A program made the translations under genes and the position numbers. Positions 32,616-43,415 of a stretch of 64,000 nt of DNA are shown one piece after another (the first letter of the stretch is position 1; each line of letters begins with the position of its first letter). Location: contig NC_134089.1 in assembly GCF_000715075.1 (NCBI RefSeq), positions 68,120,697-68,184,696 on the forward strand, read 5' to 3'. The DNA comes from Nicotiana tabacum. Lineage: Eukaryota; Streptophyta; Magnoliopsida; Solanales; Solanaceae. A model generated the notes under the pieces. The model was not told the origin of the DNA. It saw only the letters and a list, made by a program, of their open reading frames with translations, and searched no databases.

Positions 32616-34520
32616 ACCCTCGATCCGCGAGGCCGTTCTTTTCGAGCATTGATGAGGACAAGGATTGGGGTGGATGAGCCGATTTGTCTGAGTGAGGACC
32701 TAGGACATCATCCCGGCTAACAGGATGCTGTTCCCAGAGGAATGGAATATGAACCGTAAGTGCCCCTACCTCGAGCATATTTTATTGCCTTTTCATCCCC
32801 TTCTAAAAAATGATCTTCTTTTGATTATGCAGCCATCGCTTGGTACCATGGCGCGGTTTAGAACCTATCAGGATGAATCCTACAGTTGGATTTCTCTTTC
32901 CCTTATTTCGACCGTTCTTTGCGTGACTTGACCAAAATGTGGTGGCAGGCCAAGAACCACGGTATGCTCTTTACTGCTATCTTTACCAAGTTTCCTTATG
33001 AATATCTTTTACAGTGGTAAGTTTGATGTATCACGCTTGTGTAGGCCTCGGGGATGGAGTGTTGATGAGACTGTCTCCTAATAGTGAGGAAGGCACCTCG
33101 AAGCCCGGTAAGGGAAAGAAGAGGAAGAAAGAGGCATCGGCTGTGTCTCCCAAATCAGAGAAACCTAAAGTTCAAATGGCTCGGACTGATGCCAAGGTCT
33201 TGACTTCAGCTACTGTGGCAAGTCCCCATACCGAGGATAAAAGTGATAATGATGATGAAGGCCCTTTGGTACAAAGGATTATATGAGGTAGAGATGCTCC
33301 GGAAGTTGTTGGGTGGAAAGCTGCAGAATTGGGGTTGGTCGACAAGGACCAAACCCGTGCTGAGGAGACCCTCGAGGAGGGTGCGGGCACAGTCCCCGAG
33401 TTTCAAAGTCGAATATGGTACAGTCCATGCCGATGAACCCGCAGCTGGTGATTCTGGAGAGCCTGAACCCGAAGTTTTTCGGGGGAAGATGAGACCCTTA
33501 GAGAAATTAATGCTCTGGGTGGCCTTAATTTGGGCCTTTCGTATTTACCGGGGGAAATCATGGATGCACAGGACCCGGATACCGCCGATGTGGGGGCCTC
33601 TCATGGAGGGGAAGATGTGCTCGGAGATCTCTTCTCCGGAATTGATAAGAACATTGATCTCGATGCTCCCGTTGCTCTCGAGGAGGCAGAGAGGCTTCAG
33701 CAGCAGGTGACACTCTTGACATATCATTTGCACTTTAAATCTTTGTTCTTGACTTTCTAACCTTTCTGTGTTGTTATAGGCTAAGAAAATGTATGAGCCT
33801 GCCTTCTCTAGGCTACAAGATGAGCTAATCGTGATGCAGGAAGGAGCTCGAGAAGCTCACCTTAGTGGTGAAGGAGTCAGAGGCCACCTCTGCCCAAAAG
33901 GGGGAGGAGTTGAGCGGGATTCGTGCGAGTTTGGGGGGAGTGTGCCGTGAAAGGGCTGGCCTTGCTGAGCAGGTAACATGGCATCCAGGGACCCACCTTT
34001 TTATTCTTTATGATTCGATGCTCACCAAATTGTTTTGTCTTTGGAGATTGGGCAAAAGGATGCCCTAGTGGGGCAACTTCAGGAAGAGGCTGCGGCCAAG
34101 AACGCGGAGATCCTCGAGCTGAGGGGGCAAAATGAGGTTGTGATCTCAGAGAGAGACCTTTTGCAGACGGAGTTGGCATCGATCCAGGGTCTTCTTCGGA
34201 GTGCTCAAAAGGAGGCTACTACACTATCTGCAGCCAAGTCTGAGGCCGAAGAAAATAAGTCTTCGTACATGAAAGATGTCACCACTGCAAATGATCGGGC
34301 CAGAGAGATATCGGAGAAGGCCCAGTAGAAGCTGACCCCGGCCATTGCTTACGCTCGTTCGCAAGCAAGGAGGGAGGTTCTCGAGGAAGCAAGAACCAAA
34401 GGCACCGATCTCTCATCTGAGATTGAAGAAGCTCGGATCTTGGAGGAAGAGTTGGCATTTTTGGCCACTTCGGACGAGGGCTCTGGAGATGATCCAGAGA
34501 GTAGCAAGGGTGAAGAATAG

Positions 34521-34612
34521 ACTCATGACGTCTTTCCCCTTTCTTTTTTGTGTATGAATTTCTCGGGGGGTAAGGTTTTGTAAAAACACCCCCTTGTAAA
34601 TATATTTTTTGA
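34521..34612. other. Junction between Tat aORF and truncated Tekay LTR
   Basis: Short sequence after the aORF stop, including its probable 3' end. At about 34613 homology to the Tekay LTR starts abruptly inside the LTR (shared word GGATTAGGAATCGTTACCC with 42381), so one or both elements lost sequence here. Confidence 0.6.
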
Positions 34613-35674
34613 GAAAGGGATTAGGAATCGTTACCCACTGATTTCCTCTTCAAATTCCTCCTAAAATAGCCCTCTCCCGAGCTCCCAAATCAATTTTCTA
34701 ACTTTTGAAACTAAACCCTCAAAATTCCTATTTTCTGCCTAGTAAAACCACATCTGCGATCAAAATACTGCTTTTGCGCTACCACTTATACAGTTGAGGA
34801 ACTGCTTCTACAGTTCTCACTTAAACTTCATCTCCGCACCTGCGACCCAGATTCCACATCTGCGGTCCTGCAGGTGCGGTAACCCATCTGCTCCTGCGGT
34901 CTCTGCTCTACTTCTTCTTGGCTGCATCTGCGACTTGATTCTGCATCTGCGAGAGTCGCACTCTACGGCCTCTTAACTGCAGATGCGGTTATGATAGCAG
35001 TCATAAACTTCAGCTGCAACTCAAATTTCCAAATCTTTCCGTCAACCATCCGAAATCACCCCGAGGCCCACGGGACCGCAACCAAAAGCACAAACAAGTC
35101 TAATACCACTGTTCAAACTTATACGAATCTTCAAAACACTTCAAACAACATTGAATCAACCAATTAGCATCGGATTCAAGCCTAAGAAATTCAAAAATTC
35201 TCAAATTACGCTTTCGATCAAAAATTCTAGCAAACCTCGTCCAAATGACCTGAAATTTTGCACACACATCGCATTCAACACTACGGAGCTACTCCAACTT
35301 CCAGAATTCCATTCCAACCCCAATATCAAAACCTCACTATCGTACCGGAAACTTCAAAAATTCAACTTTCGGCATTTCAAGCCTAAATTAGCTAGGGACC
35401 TCCAACACACAATCCGAACACGCCCCTAAGCCCGAAATCGCCCAACGGAGCTAACAGAACCGACAGAATTCCATTTTGAGGCCGTCTTCATACTGTTCCG
35501 ACTACGGTCCGAATTCTAAAACTTAAGCTCTCATTAAGGGACTAAGTGTCCCAAAACACTCCAAAACTCAAAACCGAGCATCCCAGCAAATCAAAATAGC
35601 AGAAACAAACACGGGGAATGCAGTTAATAAGGGATCAAGCATTAATTCTTAAAACAACCGGCCGGGTCGTTACA
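34613..35674 (-). repeat. 3' LTR of Tekay element, truncated
   Basis: On the minus strand it starts at 35674 with TGTAACGACCCGGCCGGTTG and matches 43415-42378, but stops after 1062 of about 2640 bases. The missing part is the distal half, including the LTR end, so no target duplication can be tested. The GC-rich word array lies at 34752-34990. Confidence 0.9.
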
Positions 35675-35687
35675 TCCGCCTACACTT
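35675..35687 (-). other. Polypurine tract of Tekay element
   Basis: AAGTGTAGGCGGA on the minus strand, adjacent to the LTR start. Confidence 0.7.
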
Positions 35688-35699
35688 AAACATTCGTTC

Positions 35700-36130
35700 A
35701 TCCTCGAACGAGCATAGAGACATACCTGAAGTAGTGAAAAGATGAGGGTAACGGCTGCACATATCCTGCTCGGTCTCCAAGGTCGCCTCGTCGACCGGCT
35801 GACCCCGCCACTAAACCTTCACTGATGCAATGTTTTTTGACCTCAGCTTTCTAACCTGCCTGTCCAATATCACCACTGGCTCCTCAACATAAGATAGATC
35901 CTTTTCCAACTGGAACTGAACTAAAATCCAACACGTGCGATGGATCACCGAGATACCTTCGGAGCATCAAAAAATGAAATACCGAATGAACTCCTGCCAA
36001 ACTGGGAGGTAAGGCAAGCTCATAAGCAACCTTCCCAACACGCCTCAATATTTTAAAAGGGCCATAAACCTCGGACTCAACTTCCCTTTCTTCCCAAATC
36101 TCATAACGCCCTTCATAGGCGAAACCCAAA
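35700..36130 (-). pseudogene. Integrase C-terminal part and chromodomain, Tekay element
   Basis: The frame ending the integrase reads VAYELALPPSLAGVHSVFHF and LRRYLGDPSHVLDF (about 36045-35940). The chromodomain follows in another frame at about 35905-35750: DLSYVEEPVVILDRQVRKL, then a TAG at 35811-35813, then WRGQPVDEATLE. Chromodomains bind methylated histone H3 and direct integration to heterochromatin. The stop, together with a frame change after FSSV, prevents its production here. Confidence 0.85.
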
Positions 36131-37050
36131 GCAGAACCCGCTCTCCAACCATATAGGAAACATCACGAACCTTCCGGTCTGCGTAACTCTTCTGTTTGGA
36201 CTGGGCTGTGCAGAGTTTATCCTGAATCACATTAACCTTTTCCAAAGCATCCTGAACCAAGTCTGTGCCCAATAGTCTAGCCTCACCCAGCTCAAACCAA
36301 CCCACCGGGGGTCTACACCGCCTACTATATAAAGCCTCATACTGTGCCATCTAGATGCTGGACTGATAGTTGTTGTTGTAGGCAAACTCCGCCAATGGCA
36401 AGAACTGATGCCAAGACCCTCCAAACTCAATCACACACGCACGGAGCATATCCTCAAGAAGCTGAATAGTGCGCTCGGACTGTACGTCCGTCTGAGGGTG
36501 AAATGTTGTACTCAACTCCACCCGAGTACCCAACTCATGTTGTAAGGCCCTCCAGAACCGTGATATGAACTGAGTACCTCTATCTGAAATGATAGAAACT
36601 GGAATAACATGCAGACGAACAATCTCCCGGATATAAATCTTCACTAGACGCTCCGAAGAATAGGTAGTACACACTGGAATGAAATGCGCGGACTTGGTCA
36701 GCCGATCCACAATCACCTAAATGGCATCGAACTTCCTCAAAGTCCGTCGGATCCCAACTACAAAGTCCACAGTGATCCGCTCCCACTTCCACTCTAGAAT
36801 CTCTATCTGCTGAAGCAACCCACCTGGTCTCTCGCGCTCATACTTCACCTATTGACAATTGAGGCACCGAGCTACAAACCAAACTATATCTTTCTTCATC
36901 CGCCTCCACCAATAGTGCTGCCTCAAATCCTAGTACATCTTCGCGGCACCCGGATGAATAGAATACTGCGAACTATGGGCCTCCTATAGAATCAACTCCT
37001 GAAGACCATCAACATTGGGTACACAAATACGACCCTGAATACTCAATACA
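36045..37050 (-). pseudogene. Integrase zinc finger and core, Tekay element
   Basis: A degenerate HHCC zinc-binding part (HYWWRRMKKDIV...CLNC, about 36940-36855) is followed by the core with DFVVGI (first Asp, about 36760), IISDRGTQF (second Asp, about 36590) and VQSERT (Glu, about 36475), so the D,D-35-E residues are kept. Stops lie at 36849-36851, 36717-36719 (probably from Trp) and 36351-36353. The C-terminal part continues with VNVIQDKLCTAQSKQKSYAD and VLLWVSPMKGVMRFGKKG. Confidence 0.9.
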
Positions 37051-37220
37051 CCATCATTACCAATAGTCACATCTCCGGCATCACTGTGCTGAACCTTGTC
37101 CTTGAGGACAAGCAAATGAGGTTCATCAAACTAACGCTCCTTGATACGATCGAATAATGAAGACCGAGAAACCACACAAGCTAGAACTTGACTGGGCTCC
37201 GAAAGATCCACTATCATAAA

Positions 37221-37676
37221 CTAGCTGGCTAAGGCCTGAGCATCTATCACCATGGGCCTCTCCGCTACCGGTAAATAAGCCAAACTCCCCAAACTCTCTA
37301 CCTGGCGACTCAAAGCATCGGCCACCACATTGCCCTTGCCCGAGTGATACAAAATAGTGATATCATAGTCCTTCAGCAGCTCTAACCACCTCCTCTGGCA
37401 CAAATTAAGATCCTTCTACTTGAAAAGATGCTGCAAACTATAGTGATTAGTATCAATCTCACAAGGCACACCGTATAAAAAATGATGCCAGATTTTCAAG
37501 GCGTGAACAATAGCAGCTAACTCAAGATCATGGACATGATAACTCTTCTCATGCACCTTCAACTTTCTGGACGCGTAGGAAATCACCCTACCGTCCTGCA
37601 TCAAAACCGCTCCAAGGCCAATCCCCGAGGCATCACAATAGACAGTATAAGACCCTGAACCTGCAGGCAATATCAA
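37221..37676 (-). pseudogene. RNase H domain, Tekay element
   Basis: Reads [18 protein letters not shown] (first Asp), [22 protein letters not shown] (Glu) and [15 protein letters not shown], where the third catalytic Asp is expected in a TDH motif but Asn is found (TNH). After a TAG at 37416-37418 it continues with [18 protein letters not shown] and [10 protein letters not shown]. RNase H would remove the RNA template during cDNA synthesis. Confidence 0.9.
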
Positions 37677-37834
37677 AATTGGGCTACAATCGATGAAAAT
37701 CCCTCAAAAGAATGACGGTAATAACCCGCCAAGCCAAGAAAACTGCGAATATCTATAGCTGAGGATGGTCTGGGCCAACTCTGCACTGCCTCCACTTTCT
37801 TCGGATCCACCTTTATCCTCTCACTAGACCAACT

Positions 37835-38674
37835 CTACACTGCTTCCACTTTCTTCGGATCCACCTTTATCCTCTCACTAGAAACCACATGACCCAAGAA
37901 TGCCACATAATCCAACCAAAACTCACATTTCGAGAACTTAGCATATAACTTCTTCTCTCTCAAAATTTGGAGCAATGTCCTCAGGTGTTGTTCATGATCT
38001 TCCCGACTCCAGGAATACACTAGAATATCATTAATAAAGTTAATGATGAACGAGTCAAGATATGGCCGGAACACACTATGCATCAAATACATAAAGGTTG
38101 CTGGGGCATTGGTCATCCCAAATGACATAACAAGGAACTCGTAATGACCATACCGAGTCTTGAAAGCAGTCTTTGGGATATCTGGCTCCCGAATCTTCAA
38201 CTGATGGTAACCTGAATGCAAGTTAATCTTAGAGAACACTCGTGCTCCCTGTAACTAGTCAAACAAATCATCAATATAAGGCAAAGGATAATGGTTCTTC
38301 ACTATAACCTTGTTCAACTGGCGATAATCAATGCACATACGCATAGAACCATCCTTCTTCTTCACAAACAAGATAGGAGCACCCACAAGTGATACATTGG
38401 GCCTAATAAAACACTTATCAAGCAATTCCTGTAACTGATCCTTCAACTCCTCCAACTCAGGAGGATCCATACGATACGAAGGAATAGAAATGGGTTGAGT
38501 GCCTGACAACAGATCAATGCCAAAATCAATATCTCGATCAGGCGGCATGCCCGGAAGGTCAGCTGGGAACATATTAGAAAAATCCTGTACTACTAGGACT
38601 GAATCAACTGTAGGGGTATCAATACTGACATCTCTCGCATAAGCTAGATACGCGTCACACCCCTTCTTAACCAT
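37835..38674 (-). pseudogene. Reverse transcriptase, Tekay element
   Basis: Two frames separated by a TAG at 38255-38257. The first has [36 protein letters not shown] and [13 protein letters not shown]. The second has [34 protein letters not shown] and the catalytic box FINDILVYS. The box should read F-x-D-D; the first Asp is Asn here (codon at 38030-38032), which would abolish polymerase activity even without the stop. It continues to [18 protein letters not shown]. Confidence 0.93.
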
Positions 38675-38797
38675 TCACTGAGCCTTAAGGAAAGAAATAA
38701 CTCTACTGGGAGTGTGATCTAAAGCACCCCTCCACTCAACACGTAGTACACCTGGCATAGCCAGCGTCATGGTTTTGGCATGACAATCAAGAATAGC

Positions 38798-39232
38798 CTA
38801 ATGGAGCGACAACCAGTCCATGCCCAAGATAATATCAAAATCTACCATACTGAGCAACAATAAATCGGCTCTGGCCTCAAAATCACTAAGAGCAACCAAA
38901 CCTGACCGATAAACGCAGTCCACAACAAGAGAATCTCCCACTGGAGTAGAAACATAAACAAGGGAACTCAAAGAATCCCGAGGTACACCCAAATGCGGAG
39001 CAAAATAAGAAGACACATATGAATAAGTGGAGCCTGGATTGAATAGAACCAATGCATCTCTGTGACAAACCAGGACAATACCTGTGATGACGGAATCAAA
39101 GGCAATATCCTCAGTACAGGCAGGAAGGGCATAGTATATGGCATGGCCTCCCCCTTTAGGGAGACATCTACCTCCCCGACCTCCACCTCTAGCTGGCTGA
39201 GTAGGTGGGATAGCAACTGGAGCTGTAACCAT
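38798..39232 (-). pseudogene. Aspartic protease, Tekay element
   Basis: A retroviral-type protease domain with LFNPGSTYSYVSSYFAPHLG, YRSGLVALSDFEARADLLLL and DFDIILGMDWLSLH. The active-site Asp of the D-x-G-S motif is Asn (codon at 39038-39040). The frame ends with a TAG at 38798-38800 and is continued below by AILDCHAKT in the same frame. It would have cut the polyprotein. Confidence 0.88.
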
Positions 39233-39271
39233 AGCCTAAGAACTCTACGGGGCACGCTGTGGCTAAGAAGT

Positions 39272-40535
39272 CTATGGAGGTGCACTCCTCCCAAGTCTAG
39301 GGCAATCCCTTACCACATGGCGTGTTTCACCACACTCAAAACAATCTCTGGGAGGACATGGCGGTTGTGACTGACTCGGGCCAAGCCTGTTGTACTGAGA
39401 TTTGAAAGTACCCTGTGCAGGAGGCACACTAGATACTAGAGGTGCATAATAAGGCTCCTGAGGCCTAGGAGGAGCTGGAATACCACTGATTGTTGGAAGA
39501 GTTGAATGAATGGGGCGACTCGTATAACCCCTACCATGAAGACCTGTAGCTGGGGCACGGGCACCAGAATAATGGCCCGACTCTCGAGACCTCTTGGCTT
39601 CCCTATCCTCCCTCTCCCTAGCATGCATACCCTCAATCCTCCTAGTAATGCTCACCACCTGCCAATAAGAATTTTCCATCTCCAACTGACGAGCCATGCT
39701 AGACCTGATGCTGGGAATAAGCCCCTCAATAAACCGATGAACCCTCTCGCAAACAGTAGAAACCAAAGCTAGTGCATGTCTAGCCAAGCTAGTGTAATGG
39801 ACAACATACTTTAAGACAGCCATAGCATTTAGTGCAAATGCTCAAACTCTGTGTGCCATGCGTCTCTGAGGCACTGAGGAACATACTCTCTCAGGAATAT
39901 ATCTGAAAACTGTGTCCAAGTCAGGCAAGTTGCCTCATCTGGACTGTCTAACTCATAAGTACGCCACCACTCATAGGTAGCCCCTCGAAGTTGGAAGGTA
40001 GTGAAGGAAACCCCGCTCGATCCTGAAATACCCATGGTATAGAGAATACGGTGGCACTCATCTAGAAACCCCATAGCATCATCTAATGCTAGACCACTGA
40101 TACGAAGAATACCCAGGCTTTTACTTCTTGAACCTCTCAAGCCTCCGCTGCTCATCCTCGGAAGCCGATGCCCTATCCTCGAGCTGATCTAGAACTATGG
40201 GCTATACCGGAAGAATCTCTGGAACCTGATCAAAATGCACTCGCTGCTCAGGTGCAGGCGGCGGGAGTCTGTGCTCCTCCCCCAGCCTGAGATATAGCTA
40301 CAGCAAGGGGAAGCAACCCTGCCTGAGCCAGAGTGGTGTACATGCTCATTAATTGTGCCAGAGTTTCCTGAAGTGCTGGAGTAGTAGTAGCAGTAGGCGT
40401 ATCAAGTGCTTGGGCTCTGGCTAGAACTGCTGGTGGCTCCTCAGTGGTAGCTCGTGCGGGTGCTCTGGCTACACCGCATGTGCGTCCTTAACCTCTACCC
40501 TGGCCCTGGCCTCTGACGGCTGTAGTAGGGGCCAT
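39272..40535 (-). pseudogene. gag with CCHC zinc knuckle, Tekay element
   Basis: Probable start at the ATG at 40535 (MAPTTAVRGQGQGRG) followed soon by a stop. The retrotransposon gag domain is at 40155-39829 (DECHRILYTMGI, FQLRGATYEWWRTYE), then in another frame 39823-39272 with SIRSSMARQLEMENSYWQVV and the knuckle CFECGETRHVVRDC (C-x2-C-x4-H-x4-C). Four TAG codons follow between 39274 and 39236, before the protease. Confidence 0.88.
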
Positions 40536-40762
40536 GGGTGCCTGATCATCTCGGGTAGTACGTGTCCTCACTATTTGTGAGAGAGTAGAAGATAGAGTTT
40601 AAAATTGTGACATCAAAAATCCTGCACGACAAGGAAATCAAATGAAGTGGAATTTTCCTAACAATTACATAGCCTCTCGTAGATAAGTACGGACGTCTCC
40701 GTACTGATCCACGAGACACTCTAATAAACCAGCTTGTGATTCATGACTCCTATGAACCTAGA

Positions 40763-40774
40763 GCTCTGATACCA
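40763..40774 (-). other. Primer binding site, initiator tRNA-Met
   Basis: On the minus strand TGGTATCAGAGC, complementary to the 3' end of plant initiator tRNA-Met, starts three bases after the end of the 5' LTR. Confidence 0.9.
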
Positions 40775-41454
40775 ACTTGTTATGACCCCAGTTCGCCCTC
40801 CGTGAACTATCGTGACGGCATCTAGTCTCTACGGCTAGGTAAGCCTAACGATTTGTGGAAGACAAAAATAACAGAATAAAACTAACCATAAACTACAAAA
40901 TTAACATAACGAAACATTTAAGATGCTGCTCGTCATATACAATACAAACTCTCAAAACTAAACAACATTTCCTAAAACCTAGAATCTCATGAAATCACAA
41001 GCTTTTGAATGTCCAAAAGTATCTAACTCTAGAATGTCTAACAATATAAAAAAATACAGAAGGGTTAATACTTAAAGAGAGAATAGAAAGGGACTCCTCG
41101 GTCCGCGGACGCGGCAGATATACCTCGAAGTCTCTAGAAAAGTCGCCTCGCCTCAAGGGTGATAGGACTGAGTCGAAGTACCTGGATCTACACATAAAAA
41201 ACATGCGCAGAAAGGGCATGAGTACACCACAATGGTACTTAGTAAGTTCCAAGCCTATCCTCGGTCGGGTAGTAACGAGGAAGGTCAGGGCCCTACTGAG
41301 GTTAAATGAAAAACAAGATATAACAGTATGGGGTATGACAATATAACTAAATGCTAATAGTAAGAAGTAATACATGATAATAGGAATTACAACAACTACA
41401 ACAGAGGCTAAATAATCACAAAAGGAATACCGCTCATCACAGAGGTAACAAGCG

Positions 41455-41655
41455 GGGATCTCTCAGTATCCCGAGGATATCTTAGTATCCTCAATATATG
41501 CTAGGGATCTCTTGGTATCCCGAGGATCTCTTAGTATCCTCAATATATTCCAGGGATCTCTTGGTATCCTCAATATATGTGCTTGGGATCTCTTAGTATC
41601 CCGCACTTTAGTCCAAACCAATATACGTGCAGGGGATCTCCCGGGATACTGTCCC
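41455..41655. repeat. Minisatellite in Tekay LTR
   Basis: About six degenerate units with GGGATCTCT.GGTATCCC and CTCAATATATG cores, counterpart of 10361-10735 in the solo LTR but with different unit order and number. Confidence 0.75.
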
Positions 41656-42511
41656 GTAGTCCAGAAGTAAACACGTAGCAGCAACACAAAGAATACACAA
41701 TTAAATTTAACTTCATACTAAGATAAAACAGGTAATTCTAACATAGCATGCTACACATAATACAACTAAGGAAGTTTGAGCAAGTAAAACAATTAGTTTA
41801 ATACAATAGGCTTAAATCTCAAGTGGTATAAGTAGGAAGGGAAAACACTAAGTTACTTAATGAAAACAGGATTTTTCAACAATTAGCACAAGTACGCACT
41901 CGTCACTTCACGTACAAGGCATTTCAAATATCAACAAATACCAAATCCTAAGGGGAGTTCCCTCACACAAGATTAGGCAAGCCACTTACCTCGAACCAGC
42001 TCAAAATCAAACCGAAACCACTTTCTTGCCACGAGTACTCGACTCCAAATGGCCCAAATCTATTCAATTCAATTGCATAATGTAAATAACACTTCAATTA
42101 ACTGATTCTACAAATAAATTCTAAGCTAATACGCGAAATTAGGTAAATGATCGAAACGCCCTCTAAGCCCACATCTCGAAATCAGGTAAAATTTATATTT
42201 TTAGAATCCTCATACTCTCATGAGTCTAACCATACCAAAATTATCCAAATCCGATGTCAAATCCCCAATCAAAACTCAAATTTTAGGACTAAGAACTTTC
42301 TCAAACTTTTTCCCCCAATTTCATCCCAATCCGAAATTAAATGACAAAACTAAGATTAGATTATAAGAATACAACTAGAAAAGGATTAGGAATCGTTACC
42401 CACTGATTTCCTCTTCAAATTCCTCCCAAAATCTCCCTCTCTCGAGCTCCAAATCAATTTTCTATCTTTTGAAACTAAACCCTCGAAATTCCTATTTTCT
42501 GCCCAGTAAAT

Positions 42512-42710
42512 CCGCATCTGCGGTCAAAATACCGCTTCTGCGGTTGAGGAACCGCTTCTATGGTTCTTACTTAAACTCCATCTCCGTACCTGCGATCCAG
42601 ATTCTGCATCTGCGGTCCCGTAGGTGCGGTAACACATCCGCTTCTGCGGTCCTTGCTCTACTTCTTCTTGGCCGCTTCTGCGGCTTGATTCTGCATCTGC
42701 GGGAGTCGCA
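42512..42710. repeat. Array of CCGC(A/T)TCTGCGG words in Tekay LTR
   Basis: CCGCATCTGCGG at 42512 and CCGCTTCTGCGG at 42532, and again near 42639 and 42673, with variants between. Each word is a near-palindrome of 12 bases. Confidence 0.8.
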
Positions 42711-43415
42711 CTTGCATCCTCTCAACTACAGATGTGGTTATGACAGCAGTCATAAACTTCAGCTGCAACTCAAATTTTCAAATCTTTCTGTCAACCATCC
42801 GAAATCGCCCCGAGGCCCCCGGGACCTCAACCAAAAGCAGAAACAAGTCTAATACCACTGTTCAAACTTATACGAATCTTCAAAACACCTCAAACAACAT
42901 CGAATCAACCAATTAGCATCAGATTCAAGCCTAAGAACTTCAAAAACTCTCAAATTACGCTTTCGATCAAAACGTCTATCAAACCTCGTTCGAATGACCT
43001 GAAATTTTGCACACACGTTACATTCAACGCTACGGAGCTACTCCAACTTTCAAAATTCCATTCCAACCCTGATATCAAAACCTCACTATCGAACCGAAAA
43101 CTCCAAAAATTTAACTTTCGGCATTTCAAGCCTAAATTAACTATGGACCACTAAGACACAATCCGAATACGCCCCTAAGCTCTAAATCACCCAGCGAAAC
43201 TAACGGAATTCCATTCCGAAACCGTCTTCACATTGTTCCGACTATGGTCTGAATTCTAAAACTTAAGATCCCATTTAGGGACTAAGTGTTCCAAAACACT
43301 CGGAAACTCAAAACCGAGCATCCCGGCAAATCAAAATAATAGAAACAAATATGGGGAATGCAATTAATAGGGGATTAGGGCGTTAATTCTTAAAATGACT
43401 GGCCGGGTCGTTACA

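Larger units (their letters stand above)
28160..34520 (-). mobile_element. Second Tat-lineage element, 3' part only, minus strand
   Basis: Read on the minus strand this piece contains, from high to low coordinates, the antisense ORF region, the polypurine tract and the 3' LTR. Gag-pol and the 5' LTR are absent: the element stops just past the aORF, where a truncated Tekay LTR begins (34613). Its LTR is of the same family as the solo LTR at 5397-6141. A 2800-bp solo LTR is nested in it. Confidence 0.8.
29245..34520 (+). pseudogene. Antisense spliced ORF (aORF, plant transposon protein type), interrupted
   Basis: Lies opposite to the retroelement's own sense. It starts at the ATG at 29245 (MARTSKTVPQ) and reads through a conserved block GFLSVYTYPFTLAHVD ... 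FWRIVYLLRYFS ... LNHLVRFYSPHLFRGLIKLHP up to 29815. There it is split by a solo LTR; coding sense resumes at 32616 (FFSSIDEDKDWG). Probable introns have GT-AG ends: donor after NMN at about 32757, donor in NHG at about 32963, donor after RLQQQ at about 33706 with acceptor at about 33780, and donor after GLAEQ at about 33972 with acceptor at about 34043. The last exons form a Gln/Glu/Ala-rich coiled coil (EILELRGQNE...) and end with SSKGEE and the TAG at 34518-34520. In-frame stops in the first exon and a frameshift after DEDKD show that it is no longer functional. The function of these ORFs is unknown; the coiled coil suggests self-association. Confidence 0.75.
34613..43415 (-). mobile_element. 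Tekay-lineage chromovirus (Ty3/gypsy), nearly complete, inactive
   Basis: On the minus strand: 5' LTR 43415-40778, primer site for initiator tRNA-Met, gag, protease, RT, RNase H, integrase, chromodomain, polypurine tract and a 3' LTR truncated to 1062 bases. The chromodomain behind integrase and the 2.6-kb LTR starting TGTAACGACCCGGCC identify a Tekay-type chromovirus. The single polyprotein (about 40535-35700) is broken by more than ten stops, many of the form expected from CAG to TAG, and by changes of catalytic Asp in protease and RT. Confidence 0.93.
40778..43415 (-). repeat. 5' LTR of Tekay element (2638 bp)
   Basis: On the minus strand from TGTAACGACCCGGCC at 43415 to GGGGTCATAACA at 40778. 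It is homologous over its length to the plus-strand solo LTR 8602-11377. It contains the minisatellite at 41455-41655 and the palindromic word array at 42512-42710. Chance open frames lie inside. Confidence 0.93.
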
